Origin: Apoda limacodes
Taxonomy: Eukaryota; Arthropoda; Insecta; Lepidoptera; Limacodidae
DNA: 64,000 bases
NCBI GenBank assembly: GCA_946406115.1
Contig: OX291553.1
Location: forward strand, 377,001-441,000
Direction: 5' to 3'
How positions within the stretch are numbered: the stretch's first letter is position 1; every line of letters begins with the position of its first letter. The notes under the pieces are model-generated. The model ran no database searches, was not told where the DNA came from, and saw nothing but the letters and a program-made list of their open reading frames with translations. This document shows positions 45,641 to 56,689 of the stretch, one piece after another. A program made the translations under genes and the position numbers.

Positions 45641-48342
45641 CACTGTAACCAGAGGTCGTGCACTAAAAAGCTCAGTTGACCAAAATAATCTGCAGTTATG
45701 GTCGAATGGCCAACCTACCTATTGGCCATCTGATCCGCATAAGATTCCAGACCTCCTTGATTTCTTTATTACAAATGGAATTAGCAACCGTATCATAGAA
45801 ATTAAGTCGAGCCTAAACGGTTCTTCGGAACATACATCAGTCATAATGAATATTAACAGTAGAGCCATCACTCGGGACACACCTGTTTGTAAAACTATTG
45901 AACTGACTGGGATTGTTTTATGAACCTACCTTGAATCCAACCTGATCCTAAATATCGCCTTAAAAACTCCGGATGACGTCGATGAAGCTTGCAATTATAT
46001 CACCAACTTAATCCAAGGGCCTGCTGGTTAAACACACAAGAACTGAAAAGATCTCATAAGTCTCAAGTTCAACCCCTTGAAATCAAGCTGAAAGTTGAAG
46101 AAAAACGCAGATTAAGAAGAGTCTGGCACTTATCTCGTCATCCCTCTGACAAAAGGAAGTTTAACCGTGCCACAAGGGAACGGAAAATTTTACTTAGGGA
46201 TTCCGCCAACAATCTAATAAACGCAAACATCTAAGCGCTCTCACCATCAGATCAATGCGGACACTCTCTATGGAACGCCATAAAAAGTCGCAACAACCGT
46301 AAACAACTCGCAATATCACAATCTTTTAATCTGTCAATCAATTTGCGACCTACCTAGCTGGCATCTTTACGCCTAATGAAGGACATTCAGAGCAGTATGC
46401 ACAGGAGTTAAATATCTTGAAACGGGACTTCTAAATGTGTTTGCCCATAAAACCACTTGGGTGATGTTACCCAAGGAAAAAGCAGCAAATATCTGATCCC
46501 TAGATTTGAAAAAGGTCCTTGCCTTTGACCTGATCACACCAAAAACCCTGAAGGAGAAACCAAGACAGTCCATAACATTCTTGACAGTTCTATATAATGC
46601 TATACTCAGACTGTCCTATGTCCCAGCACTATGGCAGATTTCTCAAATAATATTCTCAAACCTGGCAAAGCAGCAAACGAAGCATCTTCCTATAGGCCTA
46701 TAAGTCTTACACCGGTACTATCCAAGCTATGGGAAAAAAAAAATCTCGCATAGACTCGCAGCCTCAATGGACGAATGTGACCTTATCCCAACGCACAAGT
46801 TTGGCTGTCGGAAATCACACTCAACAATCGAACAAGTCCATCGTGTCTACCACTCATTACGTCAGAGTTTTGAAAGAATGGAATACACCTCAGCAGCTTT
46901 CCTGGATGTACAACAGGCCTTCGACCGTGTTCTGACACAAAAGCTTGTCGTGTAAAATTAAAGGCTTCCCCACTCAATGTTCCCAATTATTGAATCTTAC
47001 CTCTCAAACAGACAGTTTATAGTTAAGTACGGAGATGCACGATCCGACTTCTACAAAATAGATGCCGGCGTCCCGCAGGGATCTGTTTTGGGACCCATCC
47101 TATATAACATCTTCACGTCTGACCTCCCCACCAAACCAGGAGTAACCGTGGCAACATATGCGGACGACGTTGCCTACCTAGCACGTGACAAAGATACTAT
47201 AATTGCGCCCAACGTGGGGCCTTACATTGTGCCTGCCACGGCCGACATACATATTACATCACTCACTACACGTCGATAGGTCACTTAAATTCAGTCCCGT
47301 CCGCCTCTACTTACTGCGGCGGCGGTGACCTGCGGGGTGTCCTCGACGTGTAAGACCTCTGATCGGGCCATAGGCCGAAGAAACTCTATTTGTAACTCTA
47401 TCCCTAATAAAGGCTTGAAAACTATACACTTTGAACTCTGTGTAGGCAGGCTTGCGTTTCTCAGTCTTTCTATTTAGTCAGGAAGTTCTATACTGTTGTA
47501 AAATAGATAGCTTCTGTATAGATATTTTAAGGGATAAGAATCACCTTATGTGATTAGGCTAATATTGTAAATTAAATTCTGTTAGGATAAAAGTGAAAGA
47601 GTATACATTACAACCTGCCTCACCCTTGAAAAGTAATCTCTGAACTCCCTCTACCTAAACTTCTACCTCCTGAGCACCTAGCCGGTGCATTCGGTAACAG
47701 GACACTCCTGTCTTGTTATATTGCCAGTCTCAAGCTTCAATCAGTGCTGGATAAAATGGATACATGGTTGCACAAATGGTGTATCCGCGCTAGTGCTCAA
47801 ATCCCTACACATTTACTTTACTCTAAAAAAAGGCATTTGTCCTGCAGTTAAACTTGGTAACGACGTCCTCCCATACACAGACTGTGTCAAATACCTCGGT
47901 TTTCATCTGGACAAAAAACTAAATTGGAAAACACACATAAAGCTAAAACGCGACCAGCTAAACATTAGATACAAGAACTTATACTGGCTAATGAGTCGAA
48001 ACTCAGTCCTTTATGTAGGCAACAAGCTCCTCCTCTACAACGCTATTCTGAAACCCATTTGGACATATAGCATTCAACCCTGGGGAGTAGCCAGCAATAG
48101 CAACATAATGTGCCTCCAAAGGGCCCAAAGTGCTATTCTTAGAAACATAGTTAATGCACCATGGTTCACACGTAACACAGAAATTCACGAATACTTTAAC
48201 AGTCCTACCGTCTTAGAGGAGATTCAAAATAGCAAGAAAAGCTATAAGCATGGGTTAGCCAGTCATCCGAACCCACTAGCTGCAAAATTACTAGATAAAA
48301 AGGATACACTCCACCGGCTTAAAAGAAGCAATGTGATATAAA
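45640..48342 (+). pseudogene. Jockey LINE ORF2 (endonuclease end, RT, C-terminus)
   Basis: TYWPSDPHKIPDLLDFFIT and SSEHTSVIM (45700-45850) are the end of the endonuclease, with the last catalytic His. After several frames come KPGKAANEASSYRPISLTPV, CRKSHSTIEQVHRV and TSAAFLDVQQAFDRV (46660-46930). A clean frame (46977-47205) has AGVPQGSVLGPILYNIFTSD and YADDVAYLA, so the catalytic Asp pair is intact. After the insertion, 47700-48342 gives LDKMDTWLHKWCIRASAQ, VKYLGFHLDKKLNW and KPIWTYSIQPWGVA up to TAA. Frameshifts and stops disable the gene, though the catalytic core itself reads well. Confidence 0.78.
47206..47697. mobile_element. Insertion in the Jockey RT gene, possible LTR-element remnant
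   Basis: The insert begins with 'gcgcccaacgtggggc', which resembles a tRNA primer-binding site of LTR elements. It contains 'aataaaggcttg' (a poly-A signal) and GC-rich then AT-rich parts. Jockey coding resumes with SLKLQSVLDKM. I could not define a second LTR or a target duplication, so the assignment stays tentative. Confidence 0.35.
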
Positions 48343-48879
48343 AAGGGAGTAGTGGCGCTGGCTTCTGCACTTTAAAAGCCAATTTGCCGCACGCAACCAA
48401 ATTGATAATAGTCCAAGGAGGACTGATGGCAATTTAAAAGAAGAGAAAAAAAAAATTATAATAGTTTCCGATAAGCCCAAAATCTCTTATGTACGTCGAT
48501 ATAATTAATTTATTTATTGGCTTGCAAATTCTATTAAAAACAAAAAAATACAAATCCTCAACTATAACAAAAAACTAGTACTCACAATATCAAAACAGTG
48601 AGCAATTGGTACATTAAAACTTTTTGTGATATCGATATCATCTATCTAAAGTCAACATTGCTAATGATAAAACTTAATTTCAGGGCAATTTCGTGTGACT
48701 GGGCGGCAATATTGTTTGTTTGGCATATGGTTTGCTTAGGACTCCCTGGTAAAAGACAGGAATCGGCCCTACAAATTTATTATTTATTTTATATCTTGGA
48801 AGTTTCGCATTGTCCAAGGTGACTGGGGACGGGTAAACTTGGTTCGATTGACGATGATGGACACAAGTCTGCGCGTTCA

Positions 48880-49575
48880 CCGCTAAGAAACCCCCATTCA
48901 GTGTAGTCCCACAATTCTAGAACACTCCCCTCTCCTTCTCCAAGAGCATCGGAATCCTTGGTTGGTGGAGTTGACATCTCCAGCGGTGTTCAGTTCCGAG
49001 ATAATTTACATGACAAGGTGAAGCTGGCGTCCAAAAAACTAGGTGTACTCAACGGAGCGAGGCAGTACGTCGGGGCAAAGGTTTCTGCTTTACAAGTCGT
49101 AAATTCGGCCCCGTATGGAGTAATGCTGCCATCTCTGGGCGGGTGCACCAGGATACCAGCTTGGCCCTTTTGACTCAGTTCAACGACGGATTGTGGGAAT
49201 TGTCAACGATCCCAAACTCACTTGCCGTATCGAACCCTTAAGTCTGAGGAGAGACTTTGCTTCCCGGTGTGTGTTGTATAATGGGATGTGTTCTGAGGCA
49301 TTGTTTGAAATGATGCCCACAGCTACTTTCTACCATCGCACTGCTCGTCATCGGCAGGGAATTCAGTCTTACACTTTAGAACCGAAATGTTCGCGAACGC
49401 TTGGGTTGTGGAATGAGCTCCCTGCCAAAGTTTACTGTAAGGACTACAGTATAGGGTTCTTCAAGAAAGAAGTTATTGGATTTTTGAAGGGTCGGTAACG
49501 CGCGAGTGATACCCCTGGTGTTACAAGCGTCCATATGCCACGGTGACACGATGCCACCATTGTGGTAAAAAAAAA
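48880..49575 (+). mobile_element. 5'-truncated LINE, C-terminal ORF2 end plus 3' end
   Basis: The coding end (48940-49498) is followed by the 3' untranslated motif 'gggtcggtaacgcgcgag', then 'gcgtccatatgccacggtga' and a poly-A-like run. This 3' motif is very common in Lepidoptera and recurs at 51061-51195. Confidence 0.7.
48940..49498 (+). pseudogene. C-terminal part of a lepidopteran LINE reverse transcriptase
   Basis: LGVDISSGVQFRDNLHDKVK and LASKKLGVLNGARQY (48958-49080) are followed after a frame change by a 101-residue frame (49193-49498). That frame has LEPLSLRRDFASRC-like sequence with CSEALFEMMPTATFYHRTAR and LWNELPAKVY. These blocks lie after the catalytic region and match the end of a RT gene abundant in moths. 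The words that normally precede RRIVG are shifted by small deletions. No catalytic residue is retained. Confidence 0.68.
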
Positions 49576-50468
49576 TTTGAATTCAACTAACTCTATTTTA
49601 TTACCGTATCGATTTGAAACTCTGCAAATGTGTGTACTGCATGTATGTACTAATACCGATACCGGATCCATCGAGCTGATCTATTGATGGATACAGGAGG
49701 TAGAGAGGGGAACTCTTAAATAGTTACTAGTAAACCCTTCAAGGAGGCTCATTAGGTATATTTTAACGATTTCAATACATTGCACTTAGCGACGAGGGTC
49801 TGATGATGCATCCTGGACGTGGATAGGAGATTTTTTTAAATGTTTACTAGTAAACCTAAACGTAAGTTTGGGCTCATTCAGTTTGGGTTAGTAAGCGTTA
49901 GTGACGAAAGCGTGTTATTAATATTTTTGTTATGCGTTTCACACACTTAGAGTGAGTAGAGTAGGTACGTTTTGGGATAAAAGATCATTATTTTATTTTC
50001 TCACCTGACATATGTTCATGTAGCACTGGTGTCATAAACATCAAAGGTGGTACCTGCCTATTGTTTAAAACAAACTACCTATCAAGCTTTTGTTTATTAA
50101 TTTTTTGTCACTTTTACCACCAAAACATACGTCATAGGTCAATTTAATAAAATATCAAAACAAATCATTTGAAGCCGTCAACCTTTAGTTTTGCATAACC
50201 AATAATTTTGTTACGCACGTTTCATAGCTACCCGACCTAACTCCGGCGCACGAAAGATAACAATAGCAAAAAGGGCGTTATCAAGTGGGGTGACACCAGC
50301 TGTAGCTCACGCCCCCCTTTGTTAGTTTATGTTATAAATAACCAACATGGAATGTAATATTTTTTTATCAAGTTAATGATAGGTACTTATTTCTTGCTTA
50401 CAATTCATACATAGCGGTAAGTCCATTCGCTTTAGAAAAAGACGGCCATAAGAACGGTTGGACCTTAT
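49576..50468. other. Gene-free stretch
   Basis: AT-rich, with 'gtttactagtaaaccc' and 'tgtttactagtaaacct' at about 49722 and 49839, a short imperfect inverted word repeated twice. No gene or bounded element recognised. Confidence 0.35.
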
Positions 50469-50839
50469 ACATATTATAAATGCGAAAGTAACTCTGTCTG
50501 TCTGTCACCTCTTCACGCTTAAGCCGCTGTACCGATTAAGATGTCATTTGGCATGAAGATAGTTTGAGTCCCGGGAAAAGACATTATCCTTGAAAACGTC
50601 AAGTGTGAACCATTTTTTTCGTATAATTGGGTAGTTGCCGTTGAAATCCTACACAGATAACCGAATTTAGGGTTGGTGAAACCGCGGGCAAATTTGGCAT
50701 GGAGATTGTTCCGAGGAAGGGTATAGGGTCCTTGAAAACGTCAAGTGTGAGTTGGTTTTTTTTCTATAATTGAGGAGTTGCCGTTAAATCCTAAACCGAT
50801 AACCGAATTTAGGTCGGGTGAACCGCGGGCAAAAGCTAG
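50469..50839 (+). repeat. Helitron-like repeat with an internal duplication
   Basis: Starts 'tattataaatgcgaaagt' and ends 'cgcgggcaaaagCTAG' followed by T, the form of a Helitron 3' end. Its 3' half is duplicated: 'ttgaaaacgtcaagtgtga' and 'gaggagttgccgtt'-type words occur at about 50590-50690 and again at 50733-50820. It has no coding capacity. Confidence 0.65.
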
Positions 50840-51060
50840 TCAAAGAAATAAACAACGAATATAAACGTACTAGTCTGATTCTGATATTTATGACACCAAT
50901 GCTTAATAAACGGATAACAAGTGACAAAATAATCGAAATAATAATATTGCGCTTCTTACCTGTGGTACTACTAGTAGTACGGGTAATTTTTTTATTATTG
51001 TTGACCTTAATTATTAATAGTACCTTTTTTGTATATATTGATATAATACTGATATATCAT

Positions 51061-51195
51061 TTGAAGGGTCGGCAACGCGCGAGGGATGCCCCAGGTGTTG
51101 CCAGCGTCCATAGGCTGTGGTGGCCGGTGACCGCTTTCCATCAGGCGGACCGCGAGCTTGTTTGCCACCTTAGTGGTAAAAATAAAATAAAAAAA
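51061..51195 (+). mobile_element. LINE 3' end only
   Basis: 'gaagggtcggcaacgcgcga', 'ggtgttgccagcgtcc' and a poly-A-rich tail: the same 3' end as the LINE at 48880-49575, truncated just after the last coding residues (FLKGRQRAR). Confidence 0.7.
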
Positions 51196-51285
51196 AGAAT
51201 ATGCTCGTAAAAGAAATTAAGCAAAATCGCTGTTCGTATTTTAATACCTTCGTGTACATGAGGTTACGTTAAAGTTGTTTAAGAG

Positions 51286-51387
51286 AATACGATCACCGGC
51301 AACGTAGCGTAGCGTGCTCAATACGATCACCGGCACCGTAGCGTAGCGTGCTCAATACGATCACCGGCACCGTAGCGTAGCGTGCTC
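51286..51387. repeat. 34-bp minisatellite, three units
   Basis: The unit begins 'aatacgatcaccggcacc' and ends 'gtagcgtgctc', repeated three times in tandem with a single difference (caacg against caccg) in the first unit. It is clearly GC-richer than the surroundings. Confidence 0.9.
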
Positions 51388-52524
51388 AATACAAACTAAT
51401 TCAGAACTTATTTTTGACAATTACTGATCAAACACTATAAAGTTTTTTAGACATGATCTCAAGCTGAATATGTCAATGGTTTTCCGAAATCCTAAAAAAT
51501 GATTTTATAAACTTGGAATCTTTTAAGACCAGACAGCTATTATATTATAGAAACAATACAAAAAATATTTTTATTCTTATAACAGCTTGATTCGTTATTG
51601 AAGCTTAATTTCACATTTTGTTCGACAATTTGTTTTGGAATATGCTTTCTACAAACAACAATTAAAAAATATCCAATGGCGGCGCTAGTGGACCGCAGGG
51701 ATTGCCTTAAGAAAAATAGCATGCATATCTATAATGTTAGATAGTGATCTGATTTCAGTTTTATCTATGTTAAATGTTTAACAATTGTAGCATTTGCAAT
51801 GTTTCTTTGACATTTTAAATAATTTTACAACAAAATACACATAGAATGCATCCAAGAAAACATTTTATTTATTTATACCCACCATTTGTGTAAAATACCA
51901 GGTATAAATTGGTATTTAAAATAAATACCCTTTTTTTACCATTACCTACCCTTTTTTACCATAGCTAATTTTTACCCAATACCCATCTCCGTGACGCATC
52001 TTCGTGTATTTCGACACATAACCTCTCACTATAATTTGTATCTTTTTCAATCTATTTTAACAAGATCTATAATGTGTTGCTATTTCGCGTCTTATTCTGA
52101 GCTGACCCTATGTTTATATACTGGACTGTACCAGTAGGTAGTACAATATTTATTTATTTATTTAAACTTACTGCACAAACAGTGGCGAACTTAATGCCAC
52201 ACGCCATTCTCTACCAGTCAACCATAGAGCCAAGCAGATAAATTATTGGCGGTAAGTAGAAGTAAAATAATTTTAAATTAACAGAACATACTAAAGCACA
52301 TAAATACTAATATGTACATGATAATAAAAAAAATTATATATCTTATATTGTCAAAAATATATATAAATAAATATATATATAAATACATACATAATAGATA
52401 TATACACAATTTGTCACAATATAGGTAAAAATAAGAGAGAAGAATGAAATTGTGTGAAAATGAAAAGAAGGTTGTGAGAAGAACGAAGCGAGAGCTCATG
52501 GTTATTGCTGAGAAAATGAAATCG
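51388..52524. other. AT-rich stretch with possible hAT ends
   Basis: At 51850-51985 'taccaggtataaattggt' and repeated 'taccc' words resemble the inverse of 19440-19520 and 29700-29780, likely termini of one hAT family. 'ccaatggcggcgctagtgg' at 51673 also occurs near 28809. The frame at 52278-52604 is low-complexity and not a gene. Confidence 0.35.
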
Positions 52525-53785
52525 TGAAATAGAAATAGAAATAATTTATTTGCTAGAATATGGTGTATACTTAGATAAAATATAATTTGGAATAGGTTCA
52601 GCATATTCTGCCGTTTCCAGCGTGCAAAACTTTTAACATGATAGAATAATAGTATTGTCTACATTATGATTAATAAAATACAGTATAACATTGGAATTAA
52701 TTTATTATATTACAAGTAAATTTCAGCAAAAAAAAATAATTAAATTATACTTGAATCTTGTAACGTACAAGCTACATTTAGAACATATTTTAATACACAT
52801 TAATTAAAAGAGAAAAGAAATATACAATCAGGTCAATATAATGTCAAAAAAATATTTATTAAGTTAATTGGATATAAAATGTCAGTTAGATTAATTATTT
52901 GCAGTCTAAAATTTATCATTAATATATTCACTAATTTCATAATAACATTTATTAAGTAATAATTTAAATACTTTATGCTTATATTTAAAATTTAAATCTT
53001 TAATATTTTCAGGTAGCTTATTATATATATTTACTGCCATACAGTAAACATTGTTTACAGTGATAATCTTTGGTGTGGCAGGTAAAGCTTGTGTCTGTAA
53101 CGAGTTGGCCTTTGATTGATTTCTGTCTTTGTTAAGAATAGATGCAGATGTTTATGGACAAAGAGACATATTTCATAAACATATAGACATGGTAGTGGGA
53201 GAATTTTCTTATTTTTAAATAAAGGTTTACAGCTATCGAGCGGTCCAGCTCCACACAATATTCTTATACATTTTTTTTTGTACTTTAAAAACTCTTATTG
53301 CATCGACAGAGTTTCCCCACAATATAAGGCCATATCGCAAAACGGATGATACGTACCCATGGTAAGCTGCTATAGTAGCTTCGTTTGTTGCAATTTTATT
53401 TAACCGATATAAAGGATATATAAACTTTTCAATCTTTTTGCAGACCTCATTAACATGTTCCTTCCATTTACAATATTTGTCAATCTGCACACCTAAGAAT
53501 TTAATGCAGTCAACTTGTTCTAAAACACTATTATTAAGCTTTATATTAAGAGAAGACTGTATACTATTAATGGTTTGAAATTTTAGTTTTATGTATATTT
53601 ATTCGCAAATTGTTTTTTTGTAGCCACTCTACTATGTGTTTCAGTGTATCGTTTACTTCAGCTTCTAATGAATTTGCGTCGTAAACTTTGACTACGACAG
53701 TAGTGTCATCGGCAAATAAGATGCATTTATATTTGGTAAGTCGTTGATATATAGGAGAAATAATAACGGACCCAAAATATGTGAT
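52525..53785 (-). mobile_element. 5'-truncated LINE (family A), antisense
   Basis: On the minus strand a reverse transcriptase remnant is followed by C-terminal coding and a 3' end in repeated 'tttcta' (plus strand 'atagaaatagaaataattta' at about 52528). Its 5' end abuts a different LINE at 53785/53786. Confidence 0.65.
52900..53780 (-). pseudogene. Reverse transcriptase remnant, LINE family A
   Basis: From the 5' side the reading is ILGPLLFLLYINDLP, then FADDTTVVVKVYDANSLEAE, so the catalytic FADD box is intact, then WLQKNNLRINIHKTK. A cleaner frame (53490-53233) has KYCKWKEHVNEVCKKIEK and LRYGLILWGNSVDA. Another (53258-53055) has CGAGPLDSCKPLFKNKKILP and PTRYRHKLYLPHQRLSLYSK-like sequence. 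The last block (YNKLPENIKDL, then YYEISEYI) reads near 52930-53030. Stops and frameshifts separate the parts. Confidence 0.65.
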
Positions 53786-54300
53786 TATAGTGTTTTTAAG
53801 TAGTCTGGATAGCTTGGATCATGTGGAATAGAGTAAAGGACACAGAGAATCCTAACACTCCTGCGTTGGCGAACTGGCAACCATTTAAGCTGTTTGCGAA
53901 AATTAGAGTTATGGTCATACTTGCGTAGACCGAAGACATACCAGATACAGCTGTTAATAAGTCGGTCCAGTTTATTTAAAAGATCAGAGGTTAAGTCCGG
54001 AAAACACACATCACAATAATCAAGGAGTGGCAATACTAATGCTTGTACTAATAAGAGTTTGGTAATATAAGGAAGGAAATTGTGAAATCTGTAAAGAAAT
54101 TGTAGCGTACCGGTAACTTTCCAACTAATTTCACCAGCTTGTAGTGTCCAATTAAAACCAGTTTCATTGTGCAGATCAAGATCTTTGACACTATCAGAAA
54201 AAGGAATAATGTTGTTATTTAATAGAACTGGTGGCGCAGAGGTTATGTTGAATTTACTAAATTGTCGGGTACTACCTACAAGTAGAGCCAAAAGTATTTA
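53785..54300 (-). pseudogene. Reverse transcriptase C-terminal part, LINE family B
   Basis: A 168-residue frame on the minus strand carries KVTGTLQFLYRFHNFLP, LLLVQALVLPLLDYCDVCFP and FGLRKYDHNSNFRKQLKWLP, the same order as in the longer copy at 57707-58798 (LRRLQNFLP, LDYADASYP, FGLRKYDHISNF). It is cut at 53785 inside PSYPDYLKTL, where LINE A begins. Its own 3' end was not found beyond LINE A. Confidence 0.68.
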
Positions 54301-55563
54301 ATGTAGTAAGTATTACCACCAAAAACATTTCATGTAAAACTGGTGGCCAAGACTCACAAGCTCATGATGCTGTAACTCAGATTCCAAGAAAAGCCAAGCC
54401 CCTTAGCCCCGACTTTACTTACCCTTACACCTTGGTTTAAAAAGTATGGCTCGGCGGTTCCATAGATCTTTTGCATGTAATGACATGCAATGAAGACCTA
54501 TGATGTAATTTCCTACTGAAAACAAGACTATCAGACATTCTGGCCGATATGGTAAGGAATTAAGATATATCAATATTACCACAGTGCCAAAGACATAAGT
54601 TTCAGACAAACTTAAGATGTAATTAAGTTTCATTAACATAATTAAATTAGGTTCTTGAGAGGGACAGTAAAACAATTATTAAATCAGTTAATAAAAATAT
54701 TAAATTTTCAAATTTTATTTGTGCAGTTTTTTATTTTTGCATATTATGGTCAGGGAAAAACTTGAAGAAATGCCTGGATAACCCGAAAAATCAGGCAAAT
54801 TTGATTGCAGTAATAGTAGCCATGAGTGGCCTCGGAAGGCTATCTCTGGGTACCATTCCACCTCCACAATGACAATTTCTTTTTGAAATATAAGACCATG
54901 GCATGCATCATTCAGCTTGTGTGCTATTCATAACATACAAACTTACAGCTTGTCACTACCTAACTTGGATATCATTAATTATGTTTTTCTAGCATTGGTA
55001 AGCCATCTTCTATGGTAATACTTGAATATTCTGATATTTGTAGATTATTCATTAAATATTTCAACGGGGCTCCAGCAGCTAAAGTTGCATGGGGGCTAAG
55101 TTAAACCCTCTTGACCCCCACAGTGACAGAATCTTCAAAATAACCCAATAATAATTTCAACATAGTTATTTTTACTTTATGACAAATTTGACTTTCCATA
55201 CTGTTTCTGATCAATGTGTACTTGTCAGTATTGTGTGCGAGTGTGAATTAAAAGACTGTTACTTACCGGTGTTAATGCAGAGCGTGATTAAATTTTTCAG
55301 CTGTGTATATTTTCTACCTGTAAGTACTTAGTGGTCAGGTACCTTACCTCCCGCAGAAATTGATAGAAATATTAATAAAGAGCGTGGCGATAACAGAGCT
55401 CCTTTAAGTTATATTAATTAGGTACTGATCTATTATAAGTGATAGTAGAGATCGGATAATCGTCTTAGACAGGGAAACAACTAAATGCTGGTTTAACTTA
55501 TAATAAATAATTAGCTACATTCTAATATAATCATGGTAATAAACACTCAACTCATTTTCATTC
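54301..55563. other. Gene-free stretch beside the bc1 subunit gene
   Basis: I see no open frame with a recognised domain and no bounded repeat. The frame at 54415-54675 is unremarkable. The part nearest 55563 may contain the 3' untranslated region of the UQCR11-type gene. Confidence 0.35.
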
Positions 55564-55734
55564 TTAGTCTTCTTTGTCTTTGGTGAATTTGCCTCCGTAG
55601 AATGGAATATTCGCCACGAAAACTTTCCAATCTGTGAAATACAACAGAGTGAGAAATCCGGCGCCTCCAAAACTTGCAGCTGTAGTTAAAAATGAAGACG
55701 CAACTTCAACTTGTTTTCTGCCTATCCGAATCAT
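55564..55734 (-). CDS. Cytochrome b-c1 complex subunit 10 (UQCR11/QCR10 type)
   Basis: An uninterrupted 56-residue frame runs from ATG (55734-55732) to TAA (55566-55564). The C-terminal block LLYFTDWKVFVANIPFYGGK followed by F and a charged end matches the UQCR11 signature: a transmembrane helix leading into TDW, then P-[YF]-x-GKF. Residues 10-33 form one hydrophobic helix with small residues (VEVASSFLTTAASFGGAGF). The length equals that of known subunits (about 56). The protein is a small accessory subunit of respiratory complex III in the inner mitochondrial membrane. The upstream 'cttgaag' gives a good initiation context; a donor-like 'cct/gtaag' about 35 bases upstream may belong to a 5' untranslated exon. 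I see no lesion, so it is probably active. A retrocopy is possible because there is no intron. Confidence 0.8.
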   Translation of the reverse strand: MIRIGRKQVEVASSFLTTAASFGGAGFLTLLYFTDWKVFVANIPFYGGKFTKDKED

Positions 55735-55759
55735 CTTCAAGTTACAAGCAATATATACC

Positions 55760-56300
55760 CTTCTTACAGGTTGAATTGCGAAGTTTTAACCTAAATCTTT
55801 GATTGAATTACGTAAGTAATTTTATTTTTCTATTTATTTAAGTATTGACTATGAAACATCAACCAAACCTCCACATAAACTTGTTGGGGCACACTAGGGC
55901 GTGTTTTTGTAGACCATTGCGATTGTATTGCGTGCAAATGAACGCAATGAAAGCAATAAGTGTTTTCGTAGCTTATTGCACGGTGGCAAAAAAAACAGGT
56001 TATTGCGTTGTTTGCTTTCAATATTATTTTTTTTACTATTGACTGTCAGCTATCAGTTCAAAGTTGTGTGTCGTGAAAAACACAAATTGCTTGCTTGTTT
56101 AACAGATTTCGGATTGTTTTGCAAAAGATAAAGTTATGGATAAAAAGCAAGGTCTTTGAAAAAATAATTGTTATGAATAAACGGATACAATTTATACAAT
56201 ATCTTTAACGCTAGAAAACAGAAGCGTGCATTTTGTGGTAACAACGTAAATAATTATTTTTTTGTGTATTTTCTTGTGATAAGCACCGAATTGCTTTGTC
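55760..56300. promoter_or_regulatory. Likely upstream region of the bc1 subunit gene
   Basis: This AT-rich stretch lies 5' of the minus-strand UQCR11-type gene and should contain its promoter, but I recognise no specific site. Overlapping frames on both strands at 55830-56131 are short and without known domains. Confidence 0.25.
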
Positions 56301-56309
56301 ATATACGTA

Positions 56310-56654
56310 ACTAGGGCTACGTTCCAATTCATGCCGAGTGACAATCGCCCGCTATAGTTGATTTCCCACCCGTTCCAAATCGCAACAAAGACGTTAACAA
56401 AGTGGTTTTTGAATTCCCGGGGTTGGATATTTTCGAACTGTCAATTTGAATTCCTTAAACTGCCATAGAAAGGTTGAAATTAACTCTTTTCAGTGTGAAA
56501 ATTAACTGTCAATACCGGACGATAATTAATCAGTGGGTTTTGGGACATAGCCTAGTGTAAATAATTCAATTTGACAGATAGAAAGTTACCCTGAGCCGGG
56601 CGTTCCATAACTACTTTTTCAACTTACACATTGCGTTTTGGAACGTAGCCTAGT
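56310..56654. mobile_element. MITE with ACTAGGCTACGTTCCAA inverted repeats
   Basis: The left end 'actagggctacgttccaa' and the inverted right end 'actaggctacgttccaa' match except for one extra G. The 345-bp interior has related internal words ('gacatagcctagtg' at 56546). No target duplication or coding frame was established. Confidence 0.6.
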
Positions 56655-56689
56655 AAAAAATAACTGGACGAAATTGCAAAATTGGTAAG

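Larger units (their letters stand above)
45640..48480 (+). mobile_element. Jockey-clade LINE, 5'-truncated, with an insertion
   Basis: Endonuclease end, reverse transcriptase and C-terminal domain follow in order on the plus strand. They are broken by about 490 bp of foreign sequence at 47206-47697. The 3' limit is uncertain, set after a short untranslated stretch with poly-A at about 48450. Confidence 0.7.

Noticed and set aside
51286..51387. CRISPR-like array
   Set aside because: The 34-bp units are directly adjacent with no spacers; it is a minisatellite in a eukaryotic genome.
52278..52604. 108-residue minus frame rich in Phe, Ile and Tyr
   Set aside because: Low-complexity AT-rich sequence with no domain or codon signal.
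55830..56131. Small frames on both strands upstream of the bc1 subunit gene
   Set aside because: Short, overlapping, Cys/Phe-rich by composition, and without recognisable motifs.
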